Position numbers and translations under genes: made by a program. DNA of 64,000 nucleotides from Deferribacteres bacterium (GTDB lineage Bacteria; Zhuqueibacterota; Zhuqueibacteria; Zhuqueibacterales; Geothermadaptataceae), in assembly GCA_020633655.1 (NCBI GenBank), contig JACKDF010000006.1, forward strand, positions 1-64,000, written 5' to 3'. Positions 8,497 to 17,167 of this stretch are shown here, piece by piece. Each line of letters begins with the position of its first letter. Positions within the stretch are counted from its first letter, which is position 1. The notes beneath the pieces are model-generated. The model saw nothing but the letters and a program-made list of their open reading frames with translations, did no database searches and was not told the origin of the DNA.

Positions 8497-9651
8497 ATGC
8501 ATTTGAAGCAGAATTACTTCCGCCTTGTTTTCATAAAAATTATCATAGTTGGTTTTCTCTTTTCCACATCGTGCAGTCGCACCGATGAAAAAGCACATCA
8601 TGCGCTCAATGAAATCATTAAACAAACAAAGGAACAGTATTGCCCCGACCGCAGACTTGCCGTTTTTGATATTGAGGCAGCACTATTGCATGGAACGGTT
8701 CAGCTCAGGGGAGAAGTTGATAATCCGGCTGCAAAACAGACACTTGTGGACTTGATACATTCGACTTTGCCCAAATACAAAATTCTGGATAACATATCCA
8801 TTTTACCGGATAGCAGTGTGGGCGAGAAAGGCTGGGCGTTGATTAATGTGAGCGTTGCGAATTTACGAGCTAAACCGGAGTACAGCGCCGAATTAGTCAA
8901 TCAGATTATGTTGGGAACCTTTGCAGAGATTTTGAAAAAAAGCAATGGCTGGTACTACGTTCGAGTGATGGATGGCTACCTCGGATGGATGAATGGTTCG
9001 TTTTTTACACGTTTTACCGGGGAGGAAAAACATGTTTGGGAGAACGAAAAACGCATCGTATACAAAGCGCTTTATGGTAAGGTTTACGAAAATCCAGAGG
9101 AGAGCAGTTTGATCCTGTCTGATCTTGTCGGGGGTAATATTTTAAATGTTGAGCAAGACGGATATAACTGGACAAAAGTGAAAATAGCACCTGACATACA
9201 TGGATTTGTCAGAACTTTGAATACAGTGACGCTTGACCAGTGGCAACAGAGAAAATCCCTGATGGCGCCAGGCATAATCAAAACAGCTTTGGAATTTAAA
9301 GGCTTGCCGTACCTTTGGGGAGGAAACAGTCCGAAGGGTGTCGATTGCTCTGGTTTTACGCAGTCAGTTTTCAAGTGGAACGGAATTCAGTTACTACGCG
9401 ATGCCAGTCAACAATACCGGCAGGGGCAGGTGATTGATCCTGGGGTGTATTTTGAAAATGTGCAACCGGGGGACTTGCTGTTTTTTGGTTCACGGAAAGA
9501 TAAAATAACGCATGTTGGGCTATATCTGGGAGATAAAAACTACATTCATTCCAGTGGATCTGTAAAAATCAACAGCTTCGATTCCACTGCCACAAATTTC
9601 AGCCGTTATCGATTTAATCAGTTTCAGGGGGTTCGGCGAATACTTCAGTAA
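8497..9651 (+). CDS. NlpC/P60 peptidoglycan endopeptidase lipoprotein with SH3-like domains
   Basis: Predicted envelope cysteine peptidase cutting D-Glu/meso-diaminopimelate-type bonds. 384 residues. N-terminal hydrophobic segment ends in the lipobox FSTSC. A short BON/osmY-like region (about 30-100) is followed by two SH3-type modules (GWALINVSVANLRAKP and the repeat near residue 185). The catalytic NlpC/P60 domain covers about 255-384: LPYLWGGNSPKGVDCSGF has the nucleophile Cys in DCSG, and ITHVGLYLGD holds the His. AAAGGG sits about 7 bases before the ATG. It ends 9 bases from the convergent PilZ gene. The same architecture as YkfC-type recycling enzymes supports a role with NamZ. Confidence 0.92.
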   Translation: MHLKQNYFRLVFIKIIIVGFLFSTSCSRTDEKAHHALNEIIKQTKEQYCPDRRLAVFDIEAALLHGTVQLRGEVDNPAAKQTLVDLIHSTLPKYKILDNISILPDSSVGEKGWALINVSVANLRAKPEYSAELVNQIMLGTFAEILKKSNGWYYVRVMDGYLGWMNGSFFTRFTGEEKHVWENEKRIVYKALYGKVYENPEESSLILSDLVGGNILNVEQDGYNWTKVKIAPDIHGFVRTLNTVTLDQWQQRKSLMAPGIIKTALEFKGLPYLWGGNSPKGVDCSGFTQSVFKWNGIQLLRDASQQYRQGQVIDPGVYFENVQPGDLLFFGSRKDKITHVGLYLGDKNYIHSSGSVKINSFDSTATNFSRYRFNQFQGVRRILQ

Positions 9652-9660
9652 TTTAATCGG

Positions 9661-10308
9661 TTATAGAGCAAGAGGATGGTCTGTGCTTTTACGGCAAAGG
9701 TCAAGATATTCGACCAGCAGGCCTTTTTGATAGCGTTGTCCGGTGTTTTTCAAGGATTCAATAACGCAATAAAACCACCAACGTTCTTCCGGTGGCAGGC
9801 CATGCGCGATGTCGTGAAAATTGTTGTGCAAATCGAGTCGTCGTTGTTCTCGCTTTTCAATATCCCGAACTTTTGCCAGCGGTTGCGATTGCTGTAACCG
9901 GGCAATGAACAAATTTTTATTCATATTGGCTGTTACAATACGCCGTTGCGAAATCTTATCGTCGCGATTGATTTGCTGTACGTTGGAGAGCACAGCAGAA
10001 AACTCGACGCCCAACTCGATACCTTGCCTGCCGGAGAGCGGCCGTTTTCTGCGAACGATACCGGAAAAAATGAGTGGATTGGTAAAAACGGTAGAAAAAA
10101 CATAAATTCTATCAAAATAACTTTCCATTTCCGGAACATTCTCCGTTTCCCGGGACACTGCGCAGCGTAATCCACCTCCGCCAACGTCTAAAAGACGGGC
10201 TTGCACTCTATCAGAATCCGGCAGAATAAATTCAACCCGACCACTCTTTTGATTGCGGAAATGCATGCGATAAAATTTACGGCGATCATTTGTTGTTTGA
10301 GTACTCAT
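9661..10308 (-). CDS. PilZ-domain protein (putative cyclic-di-GMP effector)
   Basis: About 215 residues. The N-terminal part carries the PilZ pattern: basic RRKFYRM (RxxxR-type c-di-GMP arm) and, about 35 residues later, LLDVGGGGLRCAV in place of the usual D/NxSxxG, followed by beta-strands (LIFSGIVRRKRPL, QGIELGVEFSAV). The C-terminal half is basic and helical with no assigned domain. The start is taken at ATG 10308 because AGGAGG lies 9 bases upstream; the TTG at 10317 would be immediately adjacent to it. The Ser of the second motif is replaced by Gly, so nucleotide binding is likely but unproven. Confidence 0.8.
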   Translation of the reverse strand: MSTQTTNDRRKFYRMHFRNQKSGRVEFILPDSDRVQARLLDVGGGGLRCAVSRETENVPEMESYFDRIYVFSTVFTNPLIFSGIVRRKRPLSGRQGIELGVEFSAVLSNVQQINRDDKISQRRIVTANMNKNLFIARLQQSQPLAKVRDIEKREQRRLDLHNNFHDIAHGLPPEERWWFYCVIESLKNTGQRYQKGLLVEYLDLCRKSTDHPLAL

Positions 10309-10331
10309 CAGTAGCAACCTCCAAAATGATG

Positions 10332-10359
10332 CAAAAACGTTTTTGTGCCCATTATTATA
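10332..10359 (-). promoter_or_regulatory. Possible promoter -10 element plus palindromic operator upstream of the PilZ gene
   Basis: Reading the minus strand, TATAAT occupies 10359-10354. A perfect 14-base palindrome, CAAAAACGTTTTTG (10332-10345), follows where the transcript start would fall, about 24 bases before the PilZ start codon. No convincing -35 box is visible. The rest of the 10309-10650 interval is AT-rich without other recognisable content. Confidence 0.35.
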
Positions 10360-10650
10360 TAGTCGGAAGGATACGCTGTACTTAAAACCATTTTTTACAA
10401 AATTAGAGGCATTAAGACGGTAATTTGAAAAATTTTCGGGGTACGGTGTAAACGAAGCGAACTAAGAGAATGGATATAAAAAATATCCGTGCAACTTATT
10501 TCCTTTCACCGAGAAAGGCAAATAAAATTCAGGTCATGTATTTGACATTGTCTTCATTTTGTCATGAAGAAAAAGGATATCTGTTTGGGTGAGTAAATTT
10601 TAGAGAATGCTGTTTTTATTGGTGTGATTCCGTATTACAAAAAATACCGA

Positions 10651-11622
10651 TTATCGTTGGGTGAAAATAGCATCACGGTGTCGATTCCATGCAACCCATG
10701 CATCTGCCTTGTCAAATTGTGGGATTATTTCAGGGGAAGGTTTTGGTGTGTTCGGTGATACAAGTAAAAAATTTCCAGCGAGGACTTTTTGTATCCAGTT
10801 GCCATCTTCGGTCTGTTTCACCAGGGAATTGTTTGAACCATGTGAGTTTTTGTGTCGAACATCTACATTGCCTTCATATACATGCACACTGTTACTACCC
10901 TCCGGCAGGATGCTGGCCCGAAATCGTGCGTCTTTTAATTTCAGGGAAATATCGGGTAAACTAATGTAAATCAGGCTGTTTTTTTCAAGAAACTGGTCTA
11001 TTGAAATCCAGATATCACCAGATAATAATGCAAAATTCGCTTGAATTTCTTTTTTGCGGGGAATGTTGAAGAAGTGAATTGTGAACTCAGAATTCTGTCC
11101 CAATCTTACAACACTTTTATTATCCAGGGCAATTTCAACCAATCCACCATCGCTTGTTTTAATTGTATCGCCTGTCTTTACGATCAGGTTGTTTTCCAAG
11201 GAGTGCCAAATGGAATCGGCAGAAGTTTTATAGACTGCATTTCCTTCAATCCAGGTGATGATAGCCTGCCTCATGCCATTTCGCAGCTCCCTGCGTGGTG
11301 TGCTGATTGTTGTATCCGGTTTATTATAAACCTGAATATCCAGCTCCATTTTGGTGATATTGGGAAAAAATACAGTATCGCCGGGAGTGAGTTCATTGAA
11401 GTTTGGCAGGTGCTGGTTAGCGTTCCGGAGAATGTCAAGGACGAAGGAGTTACAGGTTCGGTACTCACGAAGCGCAAGCAGAGAAACGGTTTCATTCTCC
11501 CTGGCGATGCGAAGCGTTTTATCCTGTTTATTTTGAATGAAAATACCGAGGATGAAATCCAGAACGGCTAGTAAAAATATGAGGGCGAGTCCAATGGGTA
11601 AAAGAGTATTTTTTATCTTCAA
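10651..11622 (-). CDS. FecR-domain protein with N-terminal membrane anchor and LysM-like segment
   Basis: 323 residues. An N-terminal transmembrane helix (LLPIGLALIFLLAVLDFILGIFI) is followed by a LysM-like stretch (about 38-90: ETVSLLALREYR...NELTPGDTVFFPNI). A FecR beta-domain follows from about residue 140 (GDTIKTSDGGLVEIALDNKSVVRLGQNSEFTI, GDIWISIDQFL, VHVYEGNVDV). FecR domains otherwise act in surface signalling, but there is no FecI-type sigma factor here. It is the last gene of a tight minus-strand operon, 22 bases after the FHA gene, so a phosphopeptide- or wall-responsive scaffold is plausible. Start is a TTG with GAGG 8 bases upstream. Confidence 0.75.
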   Translation of the reverse strand: MKIKNTLLPIGLALIFLLAVLDFILGIFIQNKQDKTLRIARENETVSLLALREYRTCNSFVLDILRNANQHLPNFNELTPGDTVFFPNITKMELDIQVYNKPDTTISTPRRELRNGMRQAIITWIEGNAVYKTSADSIWHSLENNLIVKTGDTIKTSDGGLVEIALDNKSVVRLGQNSEFTIHFFNIPRKKEIQANFALLSGDIWISIDQFLEKNSLIYISLPDISLKLKDARFRASILPEGSNSVHVYEGNVDVRHKNSHGSNNSLVKQTEDGNWIQKVLAGNFLLVSPNTPKPSPEIIPQFDKADAWVAWNRHRDAIFTQR

Positions 11623-11644
11623 GAACCGTCCTCAAGCAAGCATT

Positions 11645-11941
11645 TTAATCATCTGTAAACTCTAAACTGTACACACCGATTTCAATAATATCCTGATCGA
11701 AAAGCAGCGAGGGTTTGCCTAACTGCTTATTATTATGATAAACCGGATTGGTTTTGCTCAGATTCTCTACATGCCATGTACGCAAATGTGAGTCAAATCG
11801 TAATTTTGCATGCTCGCGGGAAACCGTCTTGTCTGGTAGCACGAGATCGTTGCTTTCTTTGCGACCGATATGGAAGTGCTGCGGTGGCAATGCAATCTCT
11901 TTCTTGCTGCCCTCTGCATTCACAAGTATTAATTTTGCCAT
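11645..11941 (-). CDS. Single FHA-domain protein
   Basis: 98 residues made almost entirely of one forkhead-associated domain, a phosphothreonine-peptide reader. The signature FHIGRKESNDLVLPDKTVSREHAKL (the GRxxxNDLxL and SREHA motifs) and the later NPVYHNNKQL are intact. A GAGG ribosome site lies 5-6 bases upstream of ATG 11941. It is 8 bases downstream of the PBP4 gene and 22 upstream of the FecR gene, so it is surely co-transcribed. No Ser/Thr kinase is present in the window; the partner kinase must be elsewhere. Confidence 0.93.
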   Translation of the reverse strand: MAKLILVNAEGSKKEIALPPQHFHIGRKESNDLVLPDKTVSREHAKLRFDSHLRTWHVENLSKTNPVYHNNKQLGKPSLLFDQDIIEIGVYSLEFTDD

Positions 11942-11949
11942 GGAATCCT

Positions 11950-13491
11950 CTATTTCTTCACGTCCTGAAATCGTGTAATTGCCTCACAAATTTTGTCCTG
12001 TGCATTACGATATGGCCGTGCACTGCCAATGAAGTGGGCCATATTGATTGAAAAAACAAGTTCGTCACCATCCATGTCTGTCGTATAACCAGAAAGGGTC
12101 GAAACACCGCTCAGGCTGCCTGTTTTCGCGTGCACAACGGATTCTGCTGCTGTATTTCGCATGCGATTTTTGATAGTTCCATCCACGCCAGCCACCGGCA
12201 AGGACGCGATAAACTCATGCCGCCAGGTATGGTTTTCCCACATGGCGCGTAAAAGATCGTGGGTAGAATTCGCAGAGATCAAGGTGTAGCGGGACATGCC
12301 GGAGCCATCTGCAAGGTTAATCTTTGTCGTATCAATTTGCCAGCTTGCGAGGAGCTTGTTCAATGCATGGATTCCGGATTTGGCATTTCCTTGCTTTCCG
12401 GTGGTGACTGCACCTACTGTTTTTAAAAATAATTCCGCGCAAAGATTGCTGCTTGGTTTATTCATATCGGCCAATAGTTGTGCCATAGGTTTTGATTCGT
12501 GTGAAACGATAATTTGTGCTGATGTGCCCGCGGTACCATGAATCACCTCGCCCTGAATGCCAATGCCTTGCCGAGTGCACCCTTCCTTGAATAAAGTGCC
12601 AAAATACAGAGGAGCATCGACAACGTCTATCGTCGTTTTGTCTTCGGCAAACCAATCGCCAAAATAGCCCTTCACCTCAACAATATTTTCTTTTTCCCGC
12701 CATCTGCGCTCAACATTGAATTTCTGGAAAGCTTTGGTTGAATCGAATAATTCTGAATAATACGTTGCACTATCAACTGTGGCGCTTGTATTGGTTATTT
12801 TCATGTAGTTAGTTGAAGGAACGATGGCAATTTTTACGGGATCACCATCTTTCGGCGCTGCCTGAGCAATAATTTCTACACAATTTTCCTGGATCGAAAG
12901 TGCACTTAAGGGGGCGGTATACCACCAGCCTGCATCATCCCACATCCAACCATCACCGATATACATGTCATCCAGGACGCCGGCATCACATAGAATATCG
13001 CCAGTAATGTATTTTATCCCAAGATTTGAAAGATCGACCAGCATGTTCTCCAAATCACCAATCGAGAACATGGGATCGCCACCACCGATGAGATACAGGT
13101 TGCTGCGAAGAGTATCCCCCAACACAGCTCCCGAGTCGATTGCGACACGTGTGACAAATTTGTACTCCAGTCCAAGATAATGCAGCGCCGCAGCCGATGT
13201 ATAAAGTTTCATATTCGAGGCAGGATGAAAGAGTTTATTGGCATTTTGTTGATAGAGAAGCGCACCATCACGCAATCGGGATATTTTTACGCCGACTAAT
13301 GCATCTGCAATCGCTTCATCCTTCAAAATATTCTTGATTTCTGCTTGTAATGCAGGAATTCCGATGATCGGCGTTGTTTTAATTTCACTGTGAGCGGGTT
13401 TTTCAGACACCAATTTTGAGGATGTTGAACACGCTTGTATCGCCAATGCAAAGTTAAGAACGAACAAGAGGAGAAAAAATCGTGATTTCAT
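11950..13491 (-). CDS. dacB: D-alanyl-D-alanine carboxypeptidase/endopeptidase (PBP4, peptidase S13)
   Basis: Penicillin-binding protein that trims or cleaves peptidoglycan cross-links. 513 residues, lipoprotein signal ending LAIQAC (Cys21). Catalytic motifs: SxxK as HPASNMKLYTSAA (Ser92, Lys95), SxN within NKPSSNLCAEL, and KTG within VHAKTGSLSGVST. Between the first two motifs is the long inserted domain typical of PBP4, including LYLIGGGDPMF. A lipidated PBP4 is slightly unusual, as many are soluble periplasmic. The preceding gene stops one base upstream of this start, indicating translational coupling with the Nudix gene. Confidence 0.94.
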   Translation of the reverse strand: MKSRFFLLLFVLNFALAIQACSTSSKLVSEKPAHSEIKTTPIIGIPALQAEIKNILKDEAIADALVGVKISRLRDGALLYQQNANKLFHPASNMKLYTSAAALHYLGLEYKFVTRVAIDSGAVLGDTLRSNLYLIGGGDPMFSIGDLENMLVDLSNLGIKYITGDILCDAGVLDDMYIGDGWMWDDAGWWYTAPLSALSIQENCVEIIAQAAPKDGDPVKIAIVPSTNYMKITNTSATVDSATYYSELFDSTKAFQKFNVERRWREKENIVEVKGYFGDWFAEDKTTIDVVDAPLYFGTLFKEGCTRQGIGIQGEVIHGTAGTSAQIIVSHESKPMAQLLADMNKPSSNLCAELFLKTVGAVTTGKQGNAKSGIHALNKLLASWQIDTTKINLADGSGMSRYTLISANSTHDLLRAMWENHTWRHEFIASLPVAGVDGTIKNRMRNTAAESVVHAKTGSLSGVSTLSGYTTDMDGDELVFSINMAHFIGSARPYRNAQDKICEAITRFQDVKK

Positions 13492-13492
13492 G

Positions 13493-14311
13493 TTATTCTC
13501 TACCGTTTTTGGATTTTAGGAGATCAAGAAAAAGCACCAAACAGCCTTCTGCCGATGGTGTAAAATTTCTTCCGTTTTTTGCTAAATATTTGTCCAGCGA
13601 ATCACCATTCGAATCAATAAAAATGAGGGTGGAATATTCAAAATTCTCCGTTGCATTTTTCATCCGATTGCGAATATCCCCTTCGTTGCATTCTGTTCGG
13701 GATTCGAAAACGAGCTCGGGTTTTTGAATGGCTGTGTTTTCCAGTAAACCGAGACAATGGGATATTTCCAGCTCATTGCAAGCCAGTCCAATTTCATCAC
13801 AAACTTCCCTGGCAATGGCGTCGAAAACCTGCTGTGGTGTAAAGCTGGAAAAACCTGTTTCAACATCGATGTGGCCACCCATGACATCCAGCATATTCGG
13901 GTACTCGCCAACAATATGGCTCCGCTGCATTAAAACAATCTTGTCATCACTTGTTTGCACGATGGCACTGATACCCAATGCCCGGGAAAAATAAGCCGTG
14001 TTTTCATGCTTCCATTGTGACGCCATCCGATTTGAGAACAGTAAATCGCGGTAGCATGTCTCGCCTATGTTGAGCTTGAGAGTGTCATTTTCTATCGACC
14101 ATGACTGCAACGAAGCTAAAATTCCATTAAAAAGCATGCTGTTTTCTTCCTGCTTCTGTTGCCAAAATATTTTTCTTTCATGAACCAGTTCTTCAGGAAG
14201 ATGTGCGTGCTCCTGCAGGATTTTTACATTCATGTTTTGCGGCGGCCACCAGCCTTTGCATAATATTTCAAAGCGGTTGATCACGATATCCTGTAGTTTA
14301 TATGCCCACAA
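13493..14311 (-). CDS. NUDT22-like Nudix hydrolase (putative UDP-sugar diphosphatase)
   Basis: 272 residues. The Nudix box is split: GGHIDVETGF at about 141-150, then an insert, then AREVCDEIGL (about 164-173). This layout, together with VGEYPNMLDVMGGH, an upstream FW...LFNG...YRDLLFSN segment and a C-terminal FTPSAEGCLVLF, corresponds point by point to animal NUDT22, which splits UDP-glucose or UDP-galactose to UMP and sugar-1-phosphate. The N-terminus matches that family from residue 10 on, so the TTG at 14311 is kept as start despite a weak ribosome site. It is first in an operon with dacB, FHA and FecR genes. Family placement is from memory of the human sequence. Confidence 0.75.
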   Translation of the reverse strand: MWAYKLQDIVINRFEILCKGWWPPQNMNVKILQEHAHLPEELVHERKIFWQQKQEENSMLFNGILASLQSWSIENDTLKLNIGETCYRDLLFSNRMASQWKHENTAYFSRALGISAIVQTSDDKIVLMQRSHIVGEYPNMLDVMGGHIDVETGFSSFTPQQVFDAIAREVCDEIGLACNELEISHCLGLLENTAIQKPELVFESRTECNEGDIRNRMKNATENFEYSTLIFIDSNGDSLDKYLAKNGRNFTPSAEGCLVLFLDLLKSKNGRE

Positions 14312-14425
14312 ATGCTGTGTAAATAAGAGCGATTGTCGTTTCGATTGTTGGGATTAAGTCAAAAAAATTTAGTATTTATGCACTAATAAGCAAGGGAAAT
14401 ACAAGGGGAATTTTGCAGGAGGAAA

Positions 14426-15268
14426 TCAATCGGCTGTTTTGTTGTCGAGCTTAATAAAATATTGGAATGTTGGTTTTTTATTGTCAAGGCGCAATTCGCA
14501 GCCTGCCCAGTTCGTAGATTCGTGACCGTACCAATGCCAGCGTGCAAGGGTTTCTCGCCCCAAATATTTAAGCGTTTCCATATTGTCGCGAACCCAAAAC
14601 GTGATTCCTAAACGCGGGGCATGGATGCCGAGCATTGCCATAGGAATGGGTGCCTGCCATTGAATAAGATCAATCTTTTGTCCCAATGGATTCAAACCGT
14701 AGCGAAAATCTTTGCCAGACTGCTCGTTCATAAAATAGACGTATTCAAAATCTGCATCGACGAGGCCTTTCAAATCGGCATTTACCTCAATTGTATTCTG
14801 GTAAATGAGATAGTCTATACGAATTGTTCCTACTGGTCTGGTTTTTATGTATCGACGCCGGGGAAATTGTACGTCGTGTTCCTGGGTATCCAGGACGTAG
14901 AGTTTGGATAAAACTGTTGTATCTCCATGTTCAAATTTGCCGATTTTCGCTTCGGACGCAAGCCAGGAGACGCCATTTGCTACAACCAATGGCAAGCCCA
15001 ATCCGTACCCCTCGCCTACGAGATCTTTTCCGTATTGCTTGAGAATCAATCCCTTTTGAATTCCAGCAATTTTTCCAACATGGGGACGTGCATCCGAGTA
15101 GATTTCGAGCGCCAATCCATTGGCAAGTTCTGCTGTGTATGGGGGCTTGTTTTTCGTGATTAACGTTTCAATATGGTAGCGCCAGTAGGGTGCTGCATAT
15201 TCTTTATAGGCGAAAAATGCAAAAACCAGGATGAAAAAAATTATATTGCGTAATGCTTTCCTGTGCAC
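14426..15268 (-). CDS. Membrane-anchored protein of unknown function
   Basis: 280 residues. An N-terminal hydrophobic helix (NIIFFILVFAFFAY) anchors a soluble, beta-rich extracytoplasmic domain with many aromatic residues (FRYGLNPLGQKIDLIQW, LGITFWVRDNMETLKYLG, ARWHWYGHESTNWAGCEL). I recognise no catalytic motif or named family; the fold looks like a beta-sandwich of the carbohydrate-binding or galactose-mutarotase type, but this is an impression. Start is GTG 15268 with GGAG 7 bases upstream. It lies 115 bases from the Nudix gene and is probably separately transcribed. Confidence 0.7.
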   Translation of the reverse strand: MHRKALRNIIFFILVFAFFAYKEYAAPYWRYHIETLITKNKPPYTAELANGLALEIYSDARPHVGKIAGIQKGLILKQYGKDLVGEGYGLGLPLVVANGVSWLASEAKIGKFEHGDTTVLSKLYVLDTQEHDVQFPRRRYIKTRPVGTIRIDYLIYQNTIEVNADLKGLVDADFEYVYFMNEQSGKDFRYGLNPLGQKIDLIQWQAPIPMAMLGIHAPRLGITFWVRDNMETLKYLGRETLARWHWYGHESTNWAGCELRLDNKKPTFQYFIKLDNKTAD

Positions 15269-15646
15269 AAAATGCTCCGGCTCTATTTATTTAATAAGGA
15301 TTATCAATCATTAAATGCGAAAACGACTTTGTGTCGTCAGTATATTCTCTTTTTTCAATAACATCGGCAGGAAAGTGATGAAATTGCGCAATACTTCTGA
15401 AAATGTAAGAATTAACCTGTTTGATTCTTGAACACCAAGAGTGGACAGGGCATACTACCTGTCCATCTTTAAACATACTAAATGCAAGAACAAATCGGGA
15501 CCGAAGCGTTGTTGCGATGGAAATACCAAATTTTTATCCATTTCAATACATTTTGTAAGAAGACATGTTGGATACAGACAAGACCATCAAATCATATTAA
15601 TTTTCGCAAATTGGAAAAGAAAAATACTCGTGTTTTTAAATTGGTA
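15269..15646. other. 378-base gene-free interval with repeat copy C
   Basis: Lies between two minus-strand genes. Besides repeat copy C I see only a minor hairpin (ACGAC/GTCGT at 15323-15337). Short open frames here overlap the repeat and show no protein-like features. Confidence 0.5.
15413..15490. repeat. Interspersed palindromic repeat, copy C (degenerate)
   Basis: Core GGACAGG-GCATACTA-CCTGTCC at 15443-15464. A left outer segment AACCTGTTTGATTC resembles the CCTGCTTTATTC arm of copy B with a few changes. The right side is poorly preserved. The core arms pair perfectly with each other even though they differ from the other copies (GGACAGG instead of GGGCAGG), showing compensatory change. 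Confidence 0.6.
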
Positions 15647-16318
15647 TTAAATTTTTCGAAAGGACATCAAGCAGGAAATAAAGGATGATTGGCACTGGGC
15701 GAATTCAAACCCGGCATTTTTTGCTATCTCCGCGAGCGACTTTGTATACCGGTCGCGATACAAAGCGACAAGTAACAGGCCATTTTTATTCAGGCGGTTG
15801 TAGGCAAAATCAAACAAATTTCCCCCAAGAAGCTGTGGCGGCAGATTGGAAATTTGACTGAATATGAAATCAAAATTTTGCACTTCTTCAGCCAGATTTT
15901 CCGGCTTTCCGTGGAAAAGTTCGATTTTTGTTTGCGGGTGATTCAAGTATATATTTTTTTTCATGATATCCAGCGCGAGAATACGGTTATCCAATGCAAC
16001 GACGCTCGCTCCTTTGCTCGCACTATAGATGGCCAGGCAGCCGGTGCCAGTTTGAATGTCAAGAATGCGTTTCCCCTTTAACTGGATCGTGCTCAAATGG
16101 GCAAGCAAAGACCGGCAACAGCAATCGAAGCGGGGATGGGCTAATTCAAGGGAAGTGTGAAAGGATAAATCGCCCAGTTTAATCATTCGGTTGCGCTTGC
16201 GAAAATGCCAGGTAATTGAATTGTAGAGCGTTGCAAATACTGGCATTAACGGCTGAAAAAATCGCATCCAGAAGGAGGGCAGGTAACAGGGCGAATTTTG
16301 GTCATTTCTGCTCGACAT
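15647..16318 (-). CDS. SAM-dependent methyltransferase (RrmJ/PrmA-like class I fold), specificity unknown
   Basis: About 223 residues. Class I methyltransferase motif I is ILDIQTGTGCLAIYSASKGA, and motif II ends in ALDNR. At the position where N-methyltransferases have NPPY the sequence reads FSQISNLPPQL, close to SNLPP of protein/RNA modifying enzymes. A hydrophobic N-terminal stretch (WMRFFQPLMPVFATLYN) precedes the domain. Start at ATG 16318 is one base from the stop of the ion-channel gene, so translation is probably coupled; the in-frame extension to 16366 would overlap that gene. Target molecule cannot be told. Confidence 0.75.
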   Translation of the reverse strand: MSSRNDQNSPCYLPSFWMRFFQPLMPVFATLYNSITWHFRKRNRMIKLGDLSFHTSLELAHPRFDCCCRSLLAHLSTIQLKGKRILDIQTGTGCLAIYSASKGASVVALDNRILALDIMKKNIYLNHPQTKIELFHGKPENLAEEVQNFDFIFSQISNLPPQLLGGNLFDFAYNRLNKNGLLLVALYRDRYTKSLAEIAKNAGFEFAQCQSSFISCLMSFRKI

Positions 16319-16319
16319 T

Positions 16320-17138
16320 TTATAGACGGGCACCGCAATACTTACAGTGGACCGCATCGTAATCATGGCCCTCAGCCGAGCATTCGGGGCACGCCTGTGT
16401 ACTTATTCGCTGTTCACTGAAAGACCGTGTCAACTCTACCGACACAATACCCGTCGGCACAGCAATGATGCAATACCCCAAAATCATGATGAAGGCGGCT
16501 AACGCTTGTCCCAACGCAGAAGCCGGCGCGATATCACCATAGCCCACTGTTGTGAGAGTGACTATAGCCCAGTAAACACTGCGAGGAATGCTGGTGAATC
16601 CACTTTTTTCCCCTTCGATTATATACATCATCGAACCGAGGATGAGCACCAGGCTCAAAACACCAAATAAAAATACAGTGATTTTACGCCGACTCGCCCG
16701 CAATGCCTGTAACAACATGGTTGCTTCTTTAAGATATTGCACCAGCTTCAGCACACGGAAAACGCGTAAAACACGCAAACTTCGAATGACCAGTAAATAA
16801 TGTGTTCCCGGGAAAAGGAGAGAGATATAGGTTGGTAAAATAGCGAGTAAATCGATGACGCCGAAGAAACTCCGAACATATGCGAGCGGTTTACCTGTAG
16901 TCAGGATACGTAAAATATATTCCACCGTGAATACAAGAGTAAAAAACCACTCAAAAAATCGAAACCAGGGTGCATACATTCGCAGGGAGCGAACACTATC
17001 CAGAGAAACGACAACAATGCTTAACAAAATAAAAATTATTAGTACGACATCGAATAGTCGGCCTGCCGGTGTATCGGCTTCGAAAATTATTTCATGCAGA
17101 TGCGCTCGCCAGGAATATTTTTTCTGTTTTTCCCGCAT
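16320..17138 (-). CDS. Voltage-gated potassium channel (six-TM ion transporter family) with C-terminal zinc ribbon
   Basis: 272 residues, inner-membrane channel subunit. S1-S6 can be followed: hydrophobic VVLIIFILLSIVVVSLD, WFFTLVFTVEYILRIL, a positively charged S4 (RSLRVLRVFRVLKLVQYL), the pore with selectivity filter TTVGYGDIAP (about 193-202), and a last helix. The C-terminus carries a small zinc ribbon, CPECSAEGHDYDAVHCKYC, two CxxC pairs instead of a nucleotide-binding or RCK domain. The start has GGAAAG upstream. It precedes and is coupled to the methyltransferase gene. K+ selectivity follows from GYG. Confidence 0.93.
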   Translation of the reverse strand: MREKQKKYSWRAHLHEIIFEADTPAGRLFDVVLIIFILLSIVVVSLDSVRSLRMYAPWFRFFEWFFTLVFTVEYILRILTTGKPLAYVRSFFGVIDLLAILPTYISLLFPGTHYLLVIRSLRVLRVFRVLKLVQYLKEATMLLQALRASRRKITVFLFGVLSLVLILGSMMYIIEGEKSGFTSIPRSVYWAIVTLTTVGYGDIAPASALGQALAAFIMILGYCIIAVPTGIVSVELTRSFSEQRISTQACPECSAEGHDYDAVHCKYCGARL

Positions 17139-17167
17139 GGTTTGCTTTCCGTTTCGATCCTTGGGGC

